A DNA stretch of 35,827 bases from an uncultured Pelagibacteraceae bacterium (GCA_902624585.1 CACNXU010000006.1:1-35827); one strand, 5' to 3'; shown: positions 1 to 9,718, counted from the stretch's first letter. Numbers and translations: made by a program. The notes: generated by a model not told the origin, from the sequence alone.

Positions 1-308
1 GCATGTGAATATACTTCTTTAATATCTTTTAATTTAGCACCAGGTTGTCCTAATAAGTTATGTTCAATTTTTTGAAAGTGCTCTTTATAAATGTTGAGCC
101 TATGTTTAAATATTAAATATTCAATACCAATGTTACCAGTAATTCTATTTGACTCTGGAATTATTATTCTGCTCTGAGGTTCTTCAGTTGCTTTATTAAA
201 ACAATCATCAAAAGTTTTACATGGTAATATTTCAGCCTTAGGATCAATTGAAAGAGCTGCTAAATGAGAATATGCGCCGAAGGTTCCTTGAAAATAAATT
301 TTACTCAT
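1..308 (-). CDS. pheA: Prephenate dehydratase, N-terminal part (truncated by window edge)
   Basis: Manual minus-strand translation from ATG at 308: MSKIYFQGTFGAYSHLAALSIDPKAEILPCKTFDDCFNKATEEPQSRIIIPESNRITGNIG...; GTFGAYSH-type PDT start; adjacent to kdsB. Confidence 0.85.
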   Translation of the reverse strand, partial: MSKIYFQGTFGAYSHLAALSIDPKAEILPCKTFDDCFNKATEEPQSRIIIPESNRITGNIGIEYLIFKHRLNIYKEHFQKIEHNLLGQPGAKLKDIKEVYSH

Positions 309-1042
309 CAATTCTTATATTCCATTATTTTTTTCAAGGCTAGATAATCTTCCACAGTATCTACTCCAATTGGAGATGATTTTGCAAGCGAAACATTGAT
401 ATCAATATTATTATCTAATGCTCTTAATTGCTCTAACTGGTGTTCTATTTCATTTTTTGATTGACTGAGTTGAACAAATTTTTCAAGTGAATCCTTTGAA
501 TAACAATAAACTCCTATATGATGATAAATATTATAAACCCTCTTAGACTTTCTTAAAAAAGATATAGCCTTTGGAAAATTGTCCTCTGCTAAAGTACTTT
601 CTGTAATAACCTTAACAATATTTTCATTTTTTAAGCTTTTATTATCTTTAATTTTTGTGGCAAGAGTTCCTATATTTGAGAGATTTTGAACCATTTTTTC
701 ATTCAAGCTTAATAAATCTTTGATATCGATTGCTGGCTCATCACCTTGTAAATTCATTATAAAATCTACGTCTCTTATATTTGATTTTTTAAGTGCCTCA
801 TAAATTCTATCAGTTCCTGTCTTGTGTTTATTGCTAGTTAGAATAGCATTGAAACCATTTCTTTTAACATCTTCAATAATTTCTAGGTCCTCTGTAGCTA
901 CAATTACATCTCCAATATTGGCCTCTACTGCTTTTTTAGACACATGTGAAATAATTGATAAACCATTTATTTTTAATAAAGGTTTGCCTGGCAGCCTAGT
1001 TGCGGACATTCTAGAGGGTATAATTATTAAAGTTTTCATCAC
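308..1042 (-). CDS. kdsB: 3-deoxy-manno-octulosonate cytidylyltransferase
   Basis: IIPSRMSATRLPGKPL, NLQGDEP, HHIGVYCY motifs. Confidence 0.95.
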   Translation of the reverse strand: MMKTLIIIPSRMSATRLPGKPLLKINGLSIISHVSKKAVEANIGDVIVATEDLEIIEDVKRNGFNAILTSNKHKTGTDRIYEALKKSNIRDVDFIMNLQGDEPAIDIKDLLSLNEKMVQNLSNIGTLATKIKDNKSLKNENIVKVITESTLAEDNFPKAISFLRKSKRVYNIYHHIGVYCYSKDSLEKFVQLSQSKNEIEHQLEQLRALDNNIDINVSLAKSSPIGVDTVEDYLALKKIMEYKN

Positions 1043-1151
1043 ATTTTCAAATTATTATACTCATTAAATAACTATAGGGGCAAATTTATACACTAAATTT
1101 TAGCTATTTTTTGTTTTATCATGTTATACGTTTCTAACATAATTTAAAAAA

Positions 1152-1688
1152 ATGGATTCATTTGAAATAAACAAAATAGTTGCAGCAGTTCTAATGGTTG
1201 CTCTAATTGTTATAGGCATTGGAAAATTGTCTGATGTCATATTTTATGTAGAAAAACCAGATAAGCCTGGATATTCAGTTGAGGTAGAATCGTCCGCTGT
1301 ATCTATCTCTACTACAACTAAAGATGAGGAAAAAATTGATATAGCAGCATTGTTGGCGATGGGAGATATAGCTCACGGTGAAAAAGTTTTTAAAAAATGT
1401 GCAGCTTGTCATTCAATTATTAAAGGTGGAAAAAACGCTATTGGCCCAGCTTTATATAATGTTGTGGGAAGAAAAATTGGTGCCCTAGAGGATTATAAAT
1501 ATTCCAAAGCTTTATTGGAATACGAAAAAAATTGGACTTTTGAAGAGTTAAACGGATTTTTAATTAAACCTGCTAAATGGATTAAGGGAACAAAAATGGC
1601 TTATGCCGGTCTTAGAAAAGAAAAAGATAGAGCCTCAGTAATTAAATATTTAAATGAAAATGCAGACAGTCCTTTGCCACTACCTTAA
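1152..1688 (+). CDS. Membrane-anchored c-type cytochrome (CycM/cyt c552-like)
   Basis: N-terminal TM segment, CAACH heme motif, distal WIKGTKMAYAGL Met ligand region; kdsB neighbour as in other alphaproteobacteria. Confidence 0.9.
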   Translation: MDSFEINKIVAAVLMVALIVIGIGKLSDVIFYVEKPDKPGYSVEVESSAVSISTTTKDEEKIDIAALLAMGDIAHGEKVFKKCAACHSIIKGGKNAIGPALYNVVGRKIGALEDYKYSKALLEYEKNWTFEELNGFLIKPAKWIKGTKMAYAGLRKEKDRASVIKYLNENADSPLPLP

Positions 1689-2609
1689 TTTTCCAAAACA
1701 ATATAATAAAATACTTTTTTGTACGTGAACTCTATTTAATGCTTGTTGCCACACATGGGATTTCTTGCTTAAAAAAACATTATCACTTACCTCATCACCT
1801 CTAGGTAAACAGTGAAGAAAAATACAACTTTTTTTTGCAAAACTCATTAATTTTTTATCAATTTTAAAATTTTTAAATGATTGTATTTTTTTTTTCTTGT
1901 TAACTTTATCATTTAAAGAAACAACCTTATCAGAGAAAATTACATCTGCCATAGCAGCTGCCTCTTTAGGATCGTTATAAATAAAAATTTTTTTATTATT
2001 TTTTTTGACCCAACGTCTTACTTCTTTTCCAGGTTCAAATTTTTTTGGACAACCAATATTAAGTTTGAAAGAAAATTTAACCGATGCAGCTATTAAACTA
2101 TCCAAAACATTATTTGAATCACCTATCCAACAAATATTTAATTTTGAAATAGGTTTTTTCATTATTTCTTCGACTGTAAAAATATCAGATAAAACTTGTG
2201 TCGGATGTGACGATGGACTTAGACCATTAATAATTGGAATTGATACGTATTTTTTAAAGTTCTCTATTTTTTTGTCACTATCAGTTCTAATCATAAAACC
2301 ATCACCATAAGTTGAGAGAATTTTAGCTGTATCAGCTATACTTTCTCCACCTTGACCTAAATGAAGTTCATTTGAACGTAAAGTTAAAGTTCCACCACCA
2401 AGTTGTTTAATAGCTAGATAAAAGCTTAATCTTGTTCGTAAACTAGATTTTTCAAACATTTGAATTAATAATTTTCCTTTTAAAGGTGCTCCCTTATCTA
2501 TCTCCAGAGTACTTAGCTTTTTTCTTAATCTTTTTCTTTTCTTAGCATCAGTGATTATTTTTCTAAGATCTTTAGAGGGTATATCTTTTAAGTTAATAAA
2601 ATGTTTCAT
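1680..2609 (-). CDS. argF: Ornithine carbamoyltransferase
   Basis: FEKSSLRTRLSF, HPTQVLSDIFT, HCLPRGDEVSD motifs; next to argD. Confidence 0.9.
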   Translation of the reverse strand: MKHFINLKDIPSKDLRKIITDAKKRKRLRKKLSTLEIDKGAPLKGKLLIQMFEKSSLRTRLSFYLAIKQLGGGTLTLRSNELHLGQGGESIADTAKILSTYGDGFMIRTDSDKKIENFKKYVSIPIINGLSPSSHPTQVLSDIFTVEEIMKKPISKLNICWIGDSNNVLDSLIAASVKFSFKLNIGCPKKFEPGKEVRRWVKKNNKKIFIYNDPKEAAAMADVIFSDKVVSLNDKVNKKKKIQSFKNFKIDKKLMSFAKKSCIFLHCLPRGDEVSDNVFLSKKSHVWQQALNRVHVQKSILLYCFGKLR

Positions 2610-2611
2610 AA

Positions 2612-3790
2612 TTATTTAAGTTCAGAACAAACTTTTGTAATTATTTTTAAAGCTTTACCTATTTCATTCTTTTTAACGTTTAAAGGGGGTAAAATTCTAA
2701 TTACATTTTCAGCTGCACGTATAGTTAATAACTTATTATCCATTAATTTTTTTATAAAATTTGTTTGATCTTTAAAAACCTTAATTCCAATTAATAAACC
2801 TCTTCCCCTTATTTCTTTTATAATTTTGGGATATTGGTTTTTAATTTTATTAAGATTTGATAAAAAATATTTCGAAGATTTTTTCACATTATTTAAAAAG
2901 CTTTTATTTGAAACTATATCCATTACTGTATTCCCCACAGCCATTGCTAATGGATTTCCACCAAATGTAGATCCATGAGTACCCGCTGTCATTCCAGCTG
3001 CAACTTTTTTGTTCATAAGAACTGCACCAATTGGAAATCCTCCTCCGATACCTTTTGCTATAGGCACTATGTCTGGTTTAACTTTTGATTGTTCAAATGC
3101 AAAAAAATCACCACTTCGACCTATACCGCATTGAACTTCATCTAAAATTAATAGTATTTTTTTTTCATTACAAATCTTTCTTAAATATCTTAAACATTTA
3201 TCAGGAATTGTTTTAATACCCCCTTCACCTAATATAGTCTCGACCATTATAGCTGCTGTGTTCTTTTTAATTCTACTTCTTATTTTAGGGAATCTCGGTT
3301 TTGAATCTTTAAAAATAATATGATCAAACCCTGGAATTTTTGGTCCAAAACCCTCTGTCATTTTTTTAGAACCACTAGCATAAATTGCAGCAAGTGTTCT
3401 TCCATGAAATGAATTTTTTATACATAAAATTCTATTTTTATACGGTTTTCCAATATGATAAAAATATCTTCTTGCTACTTTTATTGCTGCCTCTGTAGCC
3501 TCTGCACCACTATTTTGAAACATTACGTAATCTGCAAACGTTTTTTTACATAAATTTTTAGCTAATTTTTCTCCCTCAGGAATTTCAAATGCATTAGAAA
3601 CGTGCCATAATTTTTTTGATTGATCTTTTATTGCTTTAATAAGTCTTGGATGAGCGTGTCCCAAAGAATTTACAGCTATACCTTGAACAAAATCTAAATA
3701 TTTTTTGTTATCAGTAGTATACAAATAACTTCCTTTTCCATATTTAAATGAAATTTTCTTTCTGTTATAATTTTTTGCTAAATAGCTCAT
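2612..3790 (-). CDS. argD: Acetylornithine aminotransferase
   Basis: Class III aminotransferase motifs: NSGAEATEAAIKVAR, LILDEVQCGIGRSG, GGGFPIGAVL, THGSTFGGNPLA. Confidence 0.93.
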   Translation of the reverse strand: MSYLAKNYNRKKISFKYGKGSYLYTTDNKKYLDFVQGIAVNSLGHAHPRLIKAIKDQSKKLWHVSNAFEIPEGEKLAKNLCKKTFADYVMFQNSGAEATEAAIKVARRYFYHIGKPYKNRILCIKNSFHGRTLAAIYASGSKKMTEGFGPKIPGFDHIIFKDSKPRFPKIRSRIKKNTAAIMVETILGEGGIKTIPDKCLRYLRKICNEKKILLILDEVQCGIGRSGDFFAFEQSKVKPDIVPIAKGIGGGFPIGAVLMNKKVAAGMTAGTHGSTFGGNPLAMAVGNTVMDIVSNKSFLNNVKKSSKYFLSNLNKIKNQYPKIIKEIRGRGLLIGIKVFKDQTNFIKKLMDNKLLTIRAAENVIRILPPLNVKKNEIGKALKIITKVCSELK

Positions 3791-3909
3791 TAATTTAGAT
3801 AGTTTTTATAAATTATAATTATAAATACAAGTTGGGATTGAAAATATATATATAAACTTGATATTTTTAGTGTTAATAACTCTAGTTTTTTGATTGTTTA
3901 ATTTAAATT

Positions 3910-3929
3910 AATAACAGTATATTGTTATT
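3910..3929. promoter_or_regulatory. Perfect 7-bp inverted repeat upstream of gcrA (possible operator)
   Basis: AATAACA-GTATAT-TGTTATT in the divergent argD/gcrA intergenic region. Confidence 0.35.
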
Positions 3930-3958
3930 TATTATAAACTATATACTAGATATTGATT

Positions 3959-4453
3959 ATGAGTTGGACAGAGGAAAAGATTGCAAAGCTTAAAGAACTC
4001 TGGGGAAAAGGTAATACTGCTAGCCAAATTGCAGAGATAATTGGAGGAGTAAGTAGAAATGCTGTTATTGGTAAAGCTCACAGACTAAATCTTTCGGCTA
4101 AAATCAAAACAAGAACTGCTGCGTCAAATTTTAGTTTTGAAAACTCAATAGATCAAAAAAATATTAAAAATAAGAGAGTTAGAAAAAGTAAATTTAAATC
4201 TTTGATTATTGAGAAAGACTTTGAGCCAGAAAATCCTAAACAATTGGAACAACTAGATGAGAATTCTTGTAAATGGCCAATTGGTCATCCAGATGAAAAA
4301 TCATTTTATTTTTGTGGACGAAATTCTTTAAAGGACTTTTCTTACTGTAAATTGCATCTTCTTTATGCTTATCAACCAAAAGGGAAAAAAGAAGACTTGA
4401 CTGAGAAAGAAGATGTTCCAGAATTTATTGAGAAGAAAATAAAATCGGCGTAA
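3959..4453 (+). CDS. gcrA: GcrA family cell-cycle regulator
   Basis: MSWTEEKIAKLKELWGKGNTASQIAEIIGGVSRNAVIGKAHRLNL; ATG at 3959 preferred over upstream TTG at 3953. Confidence 0.93.
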   Translation: MSWTEEKIAKLKELWGKGNTASQIAEIIGGVSRNAVIGKAHRLNLSAKIKTRTAASNFSFENSIDQKNIKNKRVRKSKFKSLIIEKDFEPENPKQLEQLDENSCKWPIGHPDEKSFYFCGRNSLKDFSYCKLHLLYAYQPKGKKEDLTEKEDVPEFIEKKIKSA

Positions 4454-4457
4454 ATAT

Positions 4458-5441
4458 CTAATTAGTTTTTTTTATATCGTCTTTAGAAGTATATTTTGAT
4501 GTCGAAAATTGTCCTCCTTCCCTCCACATATAACAATATTTTCTTACTTCTTCTTCAAAATATCTTACACTTGGTATACCTATGTCAGAATTAGTTTTGT
4601 ACTTGTCTGATTTTATATTATCGTATTTTAAAAGTTTTAACTGATCTCTTGTAAGTAAAGGTTTGGGCATCAACTCAAATAGTCTTGCTTGTAATTCAGC
4701 TATTTTATTTGGAACTGGTATTAATAATCTTTTTTTATTAATTAACATTAATAATTTTTCCAATATTTGTTTAAAAGTAAAAACTTCAGGTCCTACACAT
4801 TCTATAATTTTTGAATAAATATTTTTAGAAATTATATATTCTATCGTATCGGTTAAATCTGAACAATGAATAGGAGAAAACTTTGTTTCGCCTTTGAAAT
4901 AAATAGGAAACACAGGCAATCTACTCAGAAGGGTCATAAACGTTGTCGTAAAATTATCATCAACTGAATAAACAACAGATGGTCTAAGAATAGTTGCTAA
5001 AGGAAAGTTTTTCAAAATATTGTTTTCTCCCTCTAATTTAGTTTTAGCATAGTGGGAATCTACAGCCTCGTGTACTCCTAGAGCTGATAAATGTATAAAA
5101 TGTTTTAAATTATACTCTTTTGAAAGTTTGGCTAATATAGAGGGAAACAAAGTATGAATATTTTTAAAAGTATTTCCTCTTTTTTTTTCATACAAAATAC
5201 CTACTAAATTTATACAAATATCAGCTTTATTAAAAAGGCTTCTTATTTTTTTTTCATCAAAAATGTTGGACTCAACTATTTCTATATAGCCTGCGTTTGC
5301 TTGTGTTTTAATAATATAGCTCTTTTGATGAATGTTTCTTGTAACTACAGTAACTCTATAGTTATTCTTAGTAAGTTTTCTGATTAAGTTTCGACCTATT
5401 TGACCACTTCCACCAAAAATTAGACAATTTTTTGCTTTCAT
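4458..5441 (-). CDS. NAD(P)-dependent epimerase/dehydratase, complex I NDUFA9-like
   Basis: MKAKNCLIFGGSGQIGRNLIRKL Rossmann start; SDR-like HFIHLSALGVH...YAKTKLEGE; ATG at 5441 preferred to the longer ORF start. Confidence 0.8.
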   Translation of the reverse strand: MKAKNCLIFGGSGQIGRNLIRKLTKNNYRVTVVTRNIHQKSYIIKTQANAGYIEIVESNIFDEKKIRSLFNKADICINLVGILYEKKRGNTFKNIHTLFPSILAKLSKEYNLKHFIHLSALGVHEAVDSHYAKTKLEGENNILKNFPLATILRPSVVYSVDDNFTTTFMTLLSRLPVFPIYFKGETKFSPIHCSDLTDTIEYIISKNIYSKIIECVGPEVFTFKQILEKLLMLINKKRLLIPVPNKIAELQARLFELMPKPLLTRDQLKLLKYDNIKSDKYKTNSDIGIPSVRYFEEEVRKYCYMWREGGQFSTSKYTSKDDIKKTN

Positions 5442-5456
5442 ATATATATGCTTTAA

Positions 5457-6068
5457 ATGAGTAATAATATTCAACTTTACAAAAACGATCTACCAGATGA
5501 TTTGAAATTAGGCAATATAATAGCAGTCGATGGAGAGTTTATGGGATTAAATGTGAGGCGAGATCCACTTTGTCTAATTCAAATATCTTCAGGTAATTCT
5601 GATGCACACATTATTCAATTTGACAGAAATAACTACAACGCTCCTAATTTAGTTAGGTTACTAAATGACGAAAAAATAACAAAAATTTTTCACTATGGTA
5701 GAGCAGATATTGCGCACATAAAATATTATTTAAAGACTGAGACAAATAATATTCTGGATACGAAAATTGCGTCAAAACTTGCTAGATCTTATTCGGATAA
5801 TCATTCTTTAAAAACTTTGATTAAAGAATTTATCAATATAGACATTAGTAAACAATTTCAAAATTCAGATTTTGGAGGTGAACTTTCCCCAGCACAATTA
5901 AAATATTGCGCAAATGATGTTATCTATTTACATAAAATTCATGAAGAGCTTAATAAAATATTAAAAAGGGAAAATAGGATAAGTTTATATATGGAATGTT
6001 TAAAATTTTTAAAAATTAGAGTTGATCTTGATTTAGCCTTATTCAAAGATGATATTTGGGCACATTAA
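5457..6068 (+). CDS. Ribonuclease D-like 3'-5' exonuclease (DEDD domain only)
   Basis: AVDGEFMGL, KIFHYGRADIAHI, QLKYCANDVIYL exonuclease motifs. Confidence 0.88.
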   Translation: MSNNIQLYKNDLPDDLKLGNIIAVDGEFMGLNVRRDPLCLIQISSGNSDAHIIQFDRNNYNAPNLVRLLNDEKITKIFHYGRADIAHIKYYLKTETNNILDTKIASKLARSYSDNHSLKTLIKEFINIDISKQFQNSDFGGELSPAQLKYCANDVIYLHKIHEELNKILKRENRISLYMECLKFLKIRVDLDLALFKDDIWAH

Positions 6069-6070
6069 TA

Positions 6071-7036
6071 ATGAATAAAAAATTTATATTAACTGCTAAA
6101 GATGTAATTAATCTTGAGATTAAAGCACTTCAAAACTTAAAAAAAAGTTTAAATAGTTCTTTTAATGAGGCAGTAATCCAGATTGCTAGATGTCAATCTA
6201 AAATAATTTTGTGTGGTGTAGGCAAAAGTGGACTTATAGCGTCCAAGATTGCTGCAACATTAGCTTCGGTAGGAACACCATCATTTAGCCTATCTGCTAG
6301 TGAAGCATCACATGGAGATCTAGGAATGATTTCAAAAAAAGATATTTTGATATTAATTAGTAACTCTGGAGAAACAAGTGAATTAAAAAATATAATTCAG
6401 TACGCAAAAAGAAATAGAATTTTATTAATTGGAATTGTTTCAAAAAAAGATTCTATTTTATATAAATCTTCTGACATAAAACTTTTTATACCTAAAGTAG
6501 TGGAAGCAGGAGGAATAATACCAACATCCAGTACAACGTCACAACTTGCTTTAGGTGATGCGTTAGCAATAACAACAATGAAATTTAAAAAATTTGGAAA
6601 AATGGATTTTAAAAAATTACATCCAGCAGGAAGTATTGGAGCTCAATTAAAAACTGTTGAGGATATTATGATTACAGGCAAAAGAATTCCTTTTGTAAAT
6701 GAAAATCTACAAATGAAAAAAGCTTTAAAAATTTTAGGTGAAAAAAAATTAGGAATATTAATTGTAAGAAATAAAAATAAAAAAACTTCTGGAATAATCA
6801 CTGATGGACAAATAAGGAGGTTTAGTCAAAAAAAAACAGATTTTCACTTATTACCAGTAAAAAAAATTATGACAAAAAAACCTATTTATATAAATAAAGA
6901 TGAATTAGCTGCAAAAGCTCTTTCATTAATGAACTCCAAAAAAATAACTTCTCTCGTTGTTTACGACAAAAAAACACCTTTAAAGACTATTGGTGTTATC
7001 CACGTTCATACTATTTTACAATCAAATATCTCTTGA
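6071..7036 (+). CDS. kdsD: Arabinose-5-phosphate isomerase (SIS + CBS domains)
   Basis: GVGKSGLIASKIAATLASVGTPSFSL, SNSGETSEL, LHPAGSIGAQL; two CBS repeats; ATG at 6071. Confidence 0.93.
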   Translation: MNKKFILTAKDVINLEIKALQNLKKSLNSSFNEAVIQIARCQSKIILCGVGKSGLIASKIAATLASVGTPSFSLSASEASHGDLGMISKKDILILISNSGETSELKNIIQYAKRNRILLIGIVSKKDSILYKSSDIKLFIPKVVEAGGIIPTSSTTSQLALGDALAITTMKFKKFGKMDFKKLHPAGSIGAQLKTVEDIMITGKRIPFVNENLQMKKALKILGEKKLGILIVRNKNKKTSGIITDGQIRRFSQKKTDFHLLPVKKIMTKKPIYINKDELAAKALSLMNSKKITSLVVYDKKTPLKTIGVIHVHTILQSNIS

Positions 7037-7626
7037 TGAAAAAAAAAAAAATTCTATATTTTTTTTTTATCTTTTTAACTGTTTTTATTTTTTTTACGTA
7101 TATTTATTCAAAATTTTTTAAAAAAACAAAAATAATACCTGAAGAACCTAAACTGAATGAGGAAGAAATTTATCAATCAAATATAATACAAGATATATAC
7201 TACAGTACGAAAGATGCTGAAGGTAATGAATATATAATAAAAGCTGATCTAGGAGAAATAGACTATTCTAACAGGAATATTTTATATCTAACGAAAGTAG
7301 ATGCTTTAATAATATTAAAGAATTCAGACAAAATATTAATCAAATCAGATTTTGGAAAATATAATATTGATAATTTTGATACAATTTTTTCAAAAAATGT
7401 AATATTAAATTATTTAGATAACAAAATTATCGGAGAATATCTGGATTTTTCTTTAGAAAGGGAGTTAATGATAATTTCTAAAAATGTGGTTTTTAATAAT
7501 ATAGAAAATACTCTTAAAGCTGATGTTATTGAAATAAACATAAGCACAAAGGATACAAGAATTTTTATGTATGAAAAAGAAAAAAAAGTAAATATTAAAA
7601 GTAAAAATAAAAATGGCAATAATTAA
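7036..7626 (+). CDS. lptC: LptC/OstA-like LPS export periplasmic protein
   Basis: Single N-terminal TM helix, beta-rich OstA-like body, position between kdsD and lptB; ATG at 7036. Confidence 0.65.
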   Translation: MKKKKILYFFFIFLTVFIFFTYIYSKFFKKTKIIPEEPKLNEEEIYQSNIIQDIYYSTKDAEGNEYIIKADLGEIDYSNRNILYLTKVDALIILKNSDKILIKSDFGKYNIDNFDTIFSKNVILNYLDNKIIGEYLDFSLERELMIISKNVVFNNIENTLKADVIEINISTKDTRIFMYEKEKKVNIKSKNKNGNN

Positions 7627-8389
7627 AAAATTTAGAATTAAATCATTTAAAAATATTAATACAATAATTGAATTTGAGAATATATCTCTGTCATATGGTA
7701 ACAGACTTATTCTGGATAATATAAATTTTAAAATTAACGAAGGACAAATATTTGGTATGTTGGGCCCTAACGGTGTTGGTAAATCAACAATTTTTAACTT
7801 GATTACTGGTTTAATTAATCCAGGAAGTGGAAAAATTAAAATTTCTGGTGAGGATGTTACTGATTATCCCGTTTATTTAAGAACGAAAAGATTTAAAGTG
7901 GGATATGTGCCTCAATATGGTGGTTATTTTAATGACTTAACCCTTCATCAAAATTTAAAAGCAATTAGTGAAATTGTAATAGAAAATAAAAATTATAGAT
8001 CCGAAAGAATTAATTATTTAATTTCAAAGTTTGAGCTGGATAATTTGAAAGAAATAAAAGCAAAATTTTTATCTGGTGGTCAAAAAAAAAAATTAGTAAT
8101 TGCTTTGTCATTACTGAGCGAACCCAAAGTTTTGCTTTTAGATGAATGTTTTGCGGCATTAGATGTTCTAACAATAAAAATGCTTCAAGAAATAATTGTT
8201 AATTTACAGAATGAAAATCAAATTACAATTTGTATTTGTGATCATCAAGCTAGAGACCTTCTGGCTTGTGTTGATACGGCAATGATATTAAGCAACGGTA
8301 AGATTATTGCTGAAGATACTCCATCAAATCTAGTAAAAAATATTAACGCTAAAAATGCATACTTTGGAGATAATTTTAAATTCAATTAA
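7613..8389 (+). CDS. lptB: LPS export ABC transporter ATP-binding protein
   Basis: Walker A GPNGVGKST, signature LSGGQKKK, Walker B VLLLDEC, H-loop CDHQARD. Confidence 0.85.
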   Translation: MAIIKKFRIKSFKNINTIIEFENISLSYGNRLILDNINFKINEGQIFGMLGPNGVGKSTIFNLITGLINPGSGKIKISGEDVTDYPVYLRTKRFKVGYVPQYGGYFNDLTLHQNLKAISEIVIENKNYRSERINYLISKFELDNLKEIKAKFLSGGQKKKLVIALSLLSEPKVLLLDECFAALDVLTIKMLQEIIVNLQNENQITICICDHQARDLLACVDTAMILSNGKIIAEDTPSNLVKNINAKNAYFGDNFKFN

Positions 8390-8395
8390 TCTTCA

Positions 8396-9718
8396 ATGCC
8401 AGACGTACTCTTAATTAATAAAAAATTAGTAAATTTTAAAAAAGTAATAAATGTTAGTGGTGATAAAAGTATAAGTATTAGATGGGTTTTGTTTTCATCT
8501 TTAGCAAATGGTGTTTCAACAGCAAAAAATTTATTAATGTCAGAAGATGTCTTAGCAGCTTTAAAAGCTGTAAAATGTTTGGGGATTAAATACAAAATTA
8601 ATAAAAATACATGCAAAATTTATGGAAAAGGGATTAATGGTTATAAATATAAAAAAAATTTAATTATAAATGCAAAAAACTCTGGAACTCTTGGAAGATT
8701 AATACTTGGTATAATAATTAACTCTTCCAATCCCATTAAATTAATAGGGGACAAAAGTTTGTCTAAACGAGATTTCAAAAGAATTTCTGATCCCTTAAGT
8801 AAATTTGGTGTAAAATTTAAGCTAACCAATAATAAAAATTTACCCCTAACAATATACGGCTCTACAAAACTTAAATCTATAAATTATTTTGAGAAGAAAG
8901 GTTCGGCTCAATGCAAAAGTTCTGTAATTTTAGGTGGCATGAGATCAAACGGTATAACAAAAATAAAAGCAAAAAAATCTAGAAATCATACCGAACTTAT
9001 GTGTAAACATTTAAATTTACCGATAACTATAAATAATAAAAAAACATATGACGAAATAAAGATTAGTAGAGTAAAAAAAATTAAAACTCTTAACTATAAT
9101 ATTCCTTCAGATATAAGCTCTAGTGCTTTTTTTATTGTTCTTACTATATTATCAAATAATTCAGAGCTTATTATTAAAAATGTAAATATAAATAATACAA
9201 GAATAGGAATAATTCAGATTTTACAAAAAATGGGTATAAAGATTTTATTTAAAAATCAAAAAAATTACAAAGGTGAAAAAATCGCAGACATTAAAATTAA
9301 GAGTGAAAAATCAATTAAGGCAATAAATTGTCCAGAAAAACTTAATAGTGGTGCGATAGATGAATTTTTAGTTATATTCCTAGTGGCAGCAAAAGCAAAA
9401 GGTATATCATATTTTAAAGGTTTAAGTGAATTAAATCAAAAGGAAAGTCCAAGGCTTCAATGGGCTGAAAAAATTTTAAATAAAATTGGAGTCAAAAATA
9501 TCACAACTAAAGACTCAATTAAAATATTTGGTAATCCTAATTTAAATATTAATAAAAAAATAATAATTAAAGATTATTTAAAAGATCATAGAGTATTTAT
9601 GACATCAGTAATCGCAGCTTTATCTTTTGGTGGTTCATGGAAAATTCATGACAAAAATTCTATCAAAACTTCTTTTCCAAATTTTTTAGAAATAATAAGT
9701 AGTTTAAAAAATGATTAA
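8396..9718 (+). CDS. aroA: 3-phosphoshikimate 1-carboxyvinyltransferase
   Basis: VSGDKSISIRWVLFSSLANG, KNSGTLGRL, SAQCKSSVILGG, SRNHTELM, DYLKDHRVFMTSVIAAL. Confidence 0.92.
   Translation: MPDVLLINKKLVNFKKVINVSGDKSISIRWVLFSSLANGVSTAKNLLMSEDVLAALKAVKCLGIKYKINKNTCKIYGKGINGYKYKKNLIINAKNSGTLGRLILGIIINSSNPIKLIGDKSLSKRDFKRISDPLSKFGVKFKLTNNKNLPLTIYGSTKLKSINYFEKKGSAQCKSSVILGGMRSNGITKIKAKKSRNHTELMCKHLNLPITINNKKTYDEIKISRVKKIKTLNYNIPSDISSSAFFIVLTILSNNSELIIKNVNINNTRIGIIQILQKMGIKILFKNQKNYKGEKIADIKIKSEKSIKAINCPEKLNSGAIDEFLVIFLVAAKAKGISYFKGLSELNQKESPRLQWAEKILNKIGVKNITTKDSIKIFGNPNLNINKKIIIKDYLKDHRVFMTSVIAALSFGGSWKIHDKNSIKTSFPNFLEIISSLKND

Noticed and set aside
822-1067. Antisense ORF over kdsB, and similar shadow ORFs (2005-2310, 7410-7619, 8386-8616, 8641-8829, 9848-10030, 10393-10587, 15452-15682, 20406-20624, 21264-21560, 23285-23518, 27851-28123, 30482-30712, 33317-33610, 34011-34196, 35355-35723)
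   Set aside because: Each lies almost entirely opposite or out of frame with a confidently identified gene, has no recognisable domain, and has composition expected of shadow frames in AT-rich DNA.
1680-2609. ArgF with SLND instead of SMG in the ornithine loop, SSLRTR instead of PSTRTR, and HCLPRGDEV
   Set aside because: Suggested a possible acetyl-/succinylornithine carbamoyltransferase, but alphaproteobacterial OTCases vary in this loop (e.g. SMHD-like forms as I recall) and HCLP and HPTQ are kept; not enough to claim altered specificity.
5457-6068. Truncated RNase D (about 203 aa)
   Set aside because: Exonuclease-domain-only RNase D-like proteins are common in alphaproteobacteria; motifs are intact and no remnant of an HRDC domain follows.
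7036-7140. Homopolymer A/T runs in the start of lptC and similar low-complexity tracts
   Set aside because: They encode Lys/Phe/Ile-rich TM segments in a very AT-rich genome; no regular repeat unit or phase-variation evidence beyond composition.
8396-9718. Possible glyphosate-insensitive AroA
   Set aside because: The sequence looks CP4-like (GDKSLSKRDF, SRNHTELM) but the KNSGTLGR segment keeps Gly at the position where CP4 has Ala, so there is no sequence basis for claiming insensitivity.
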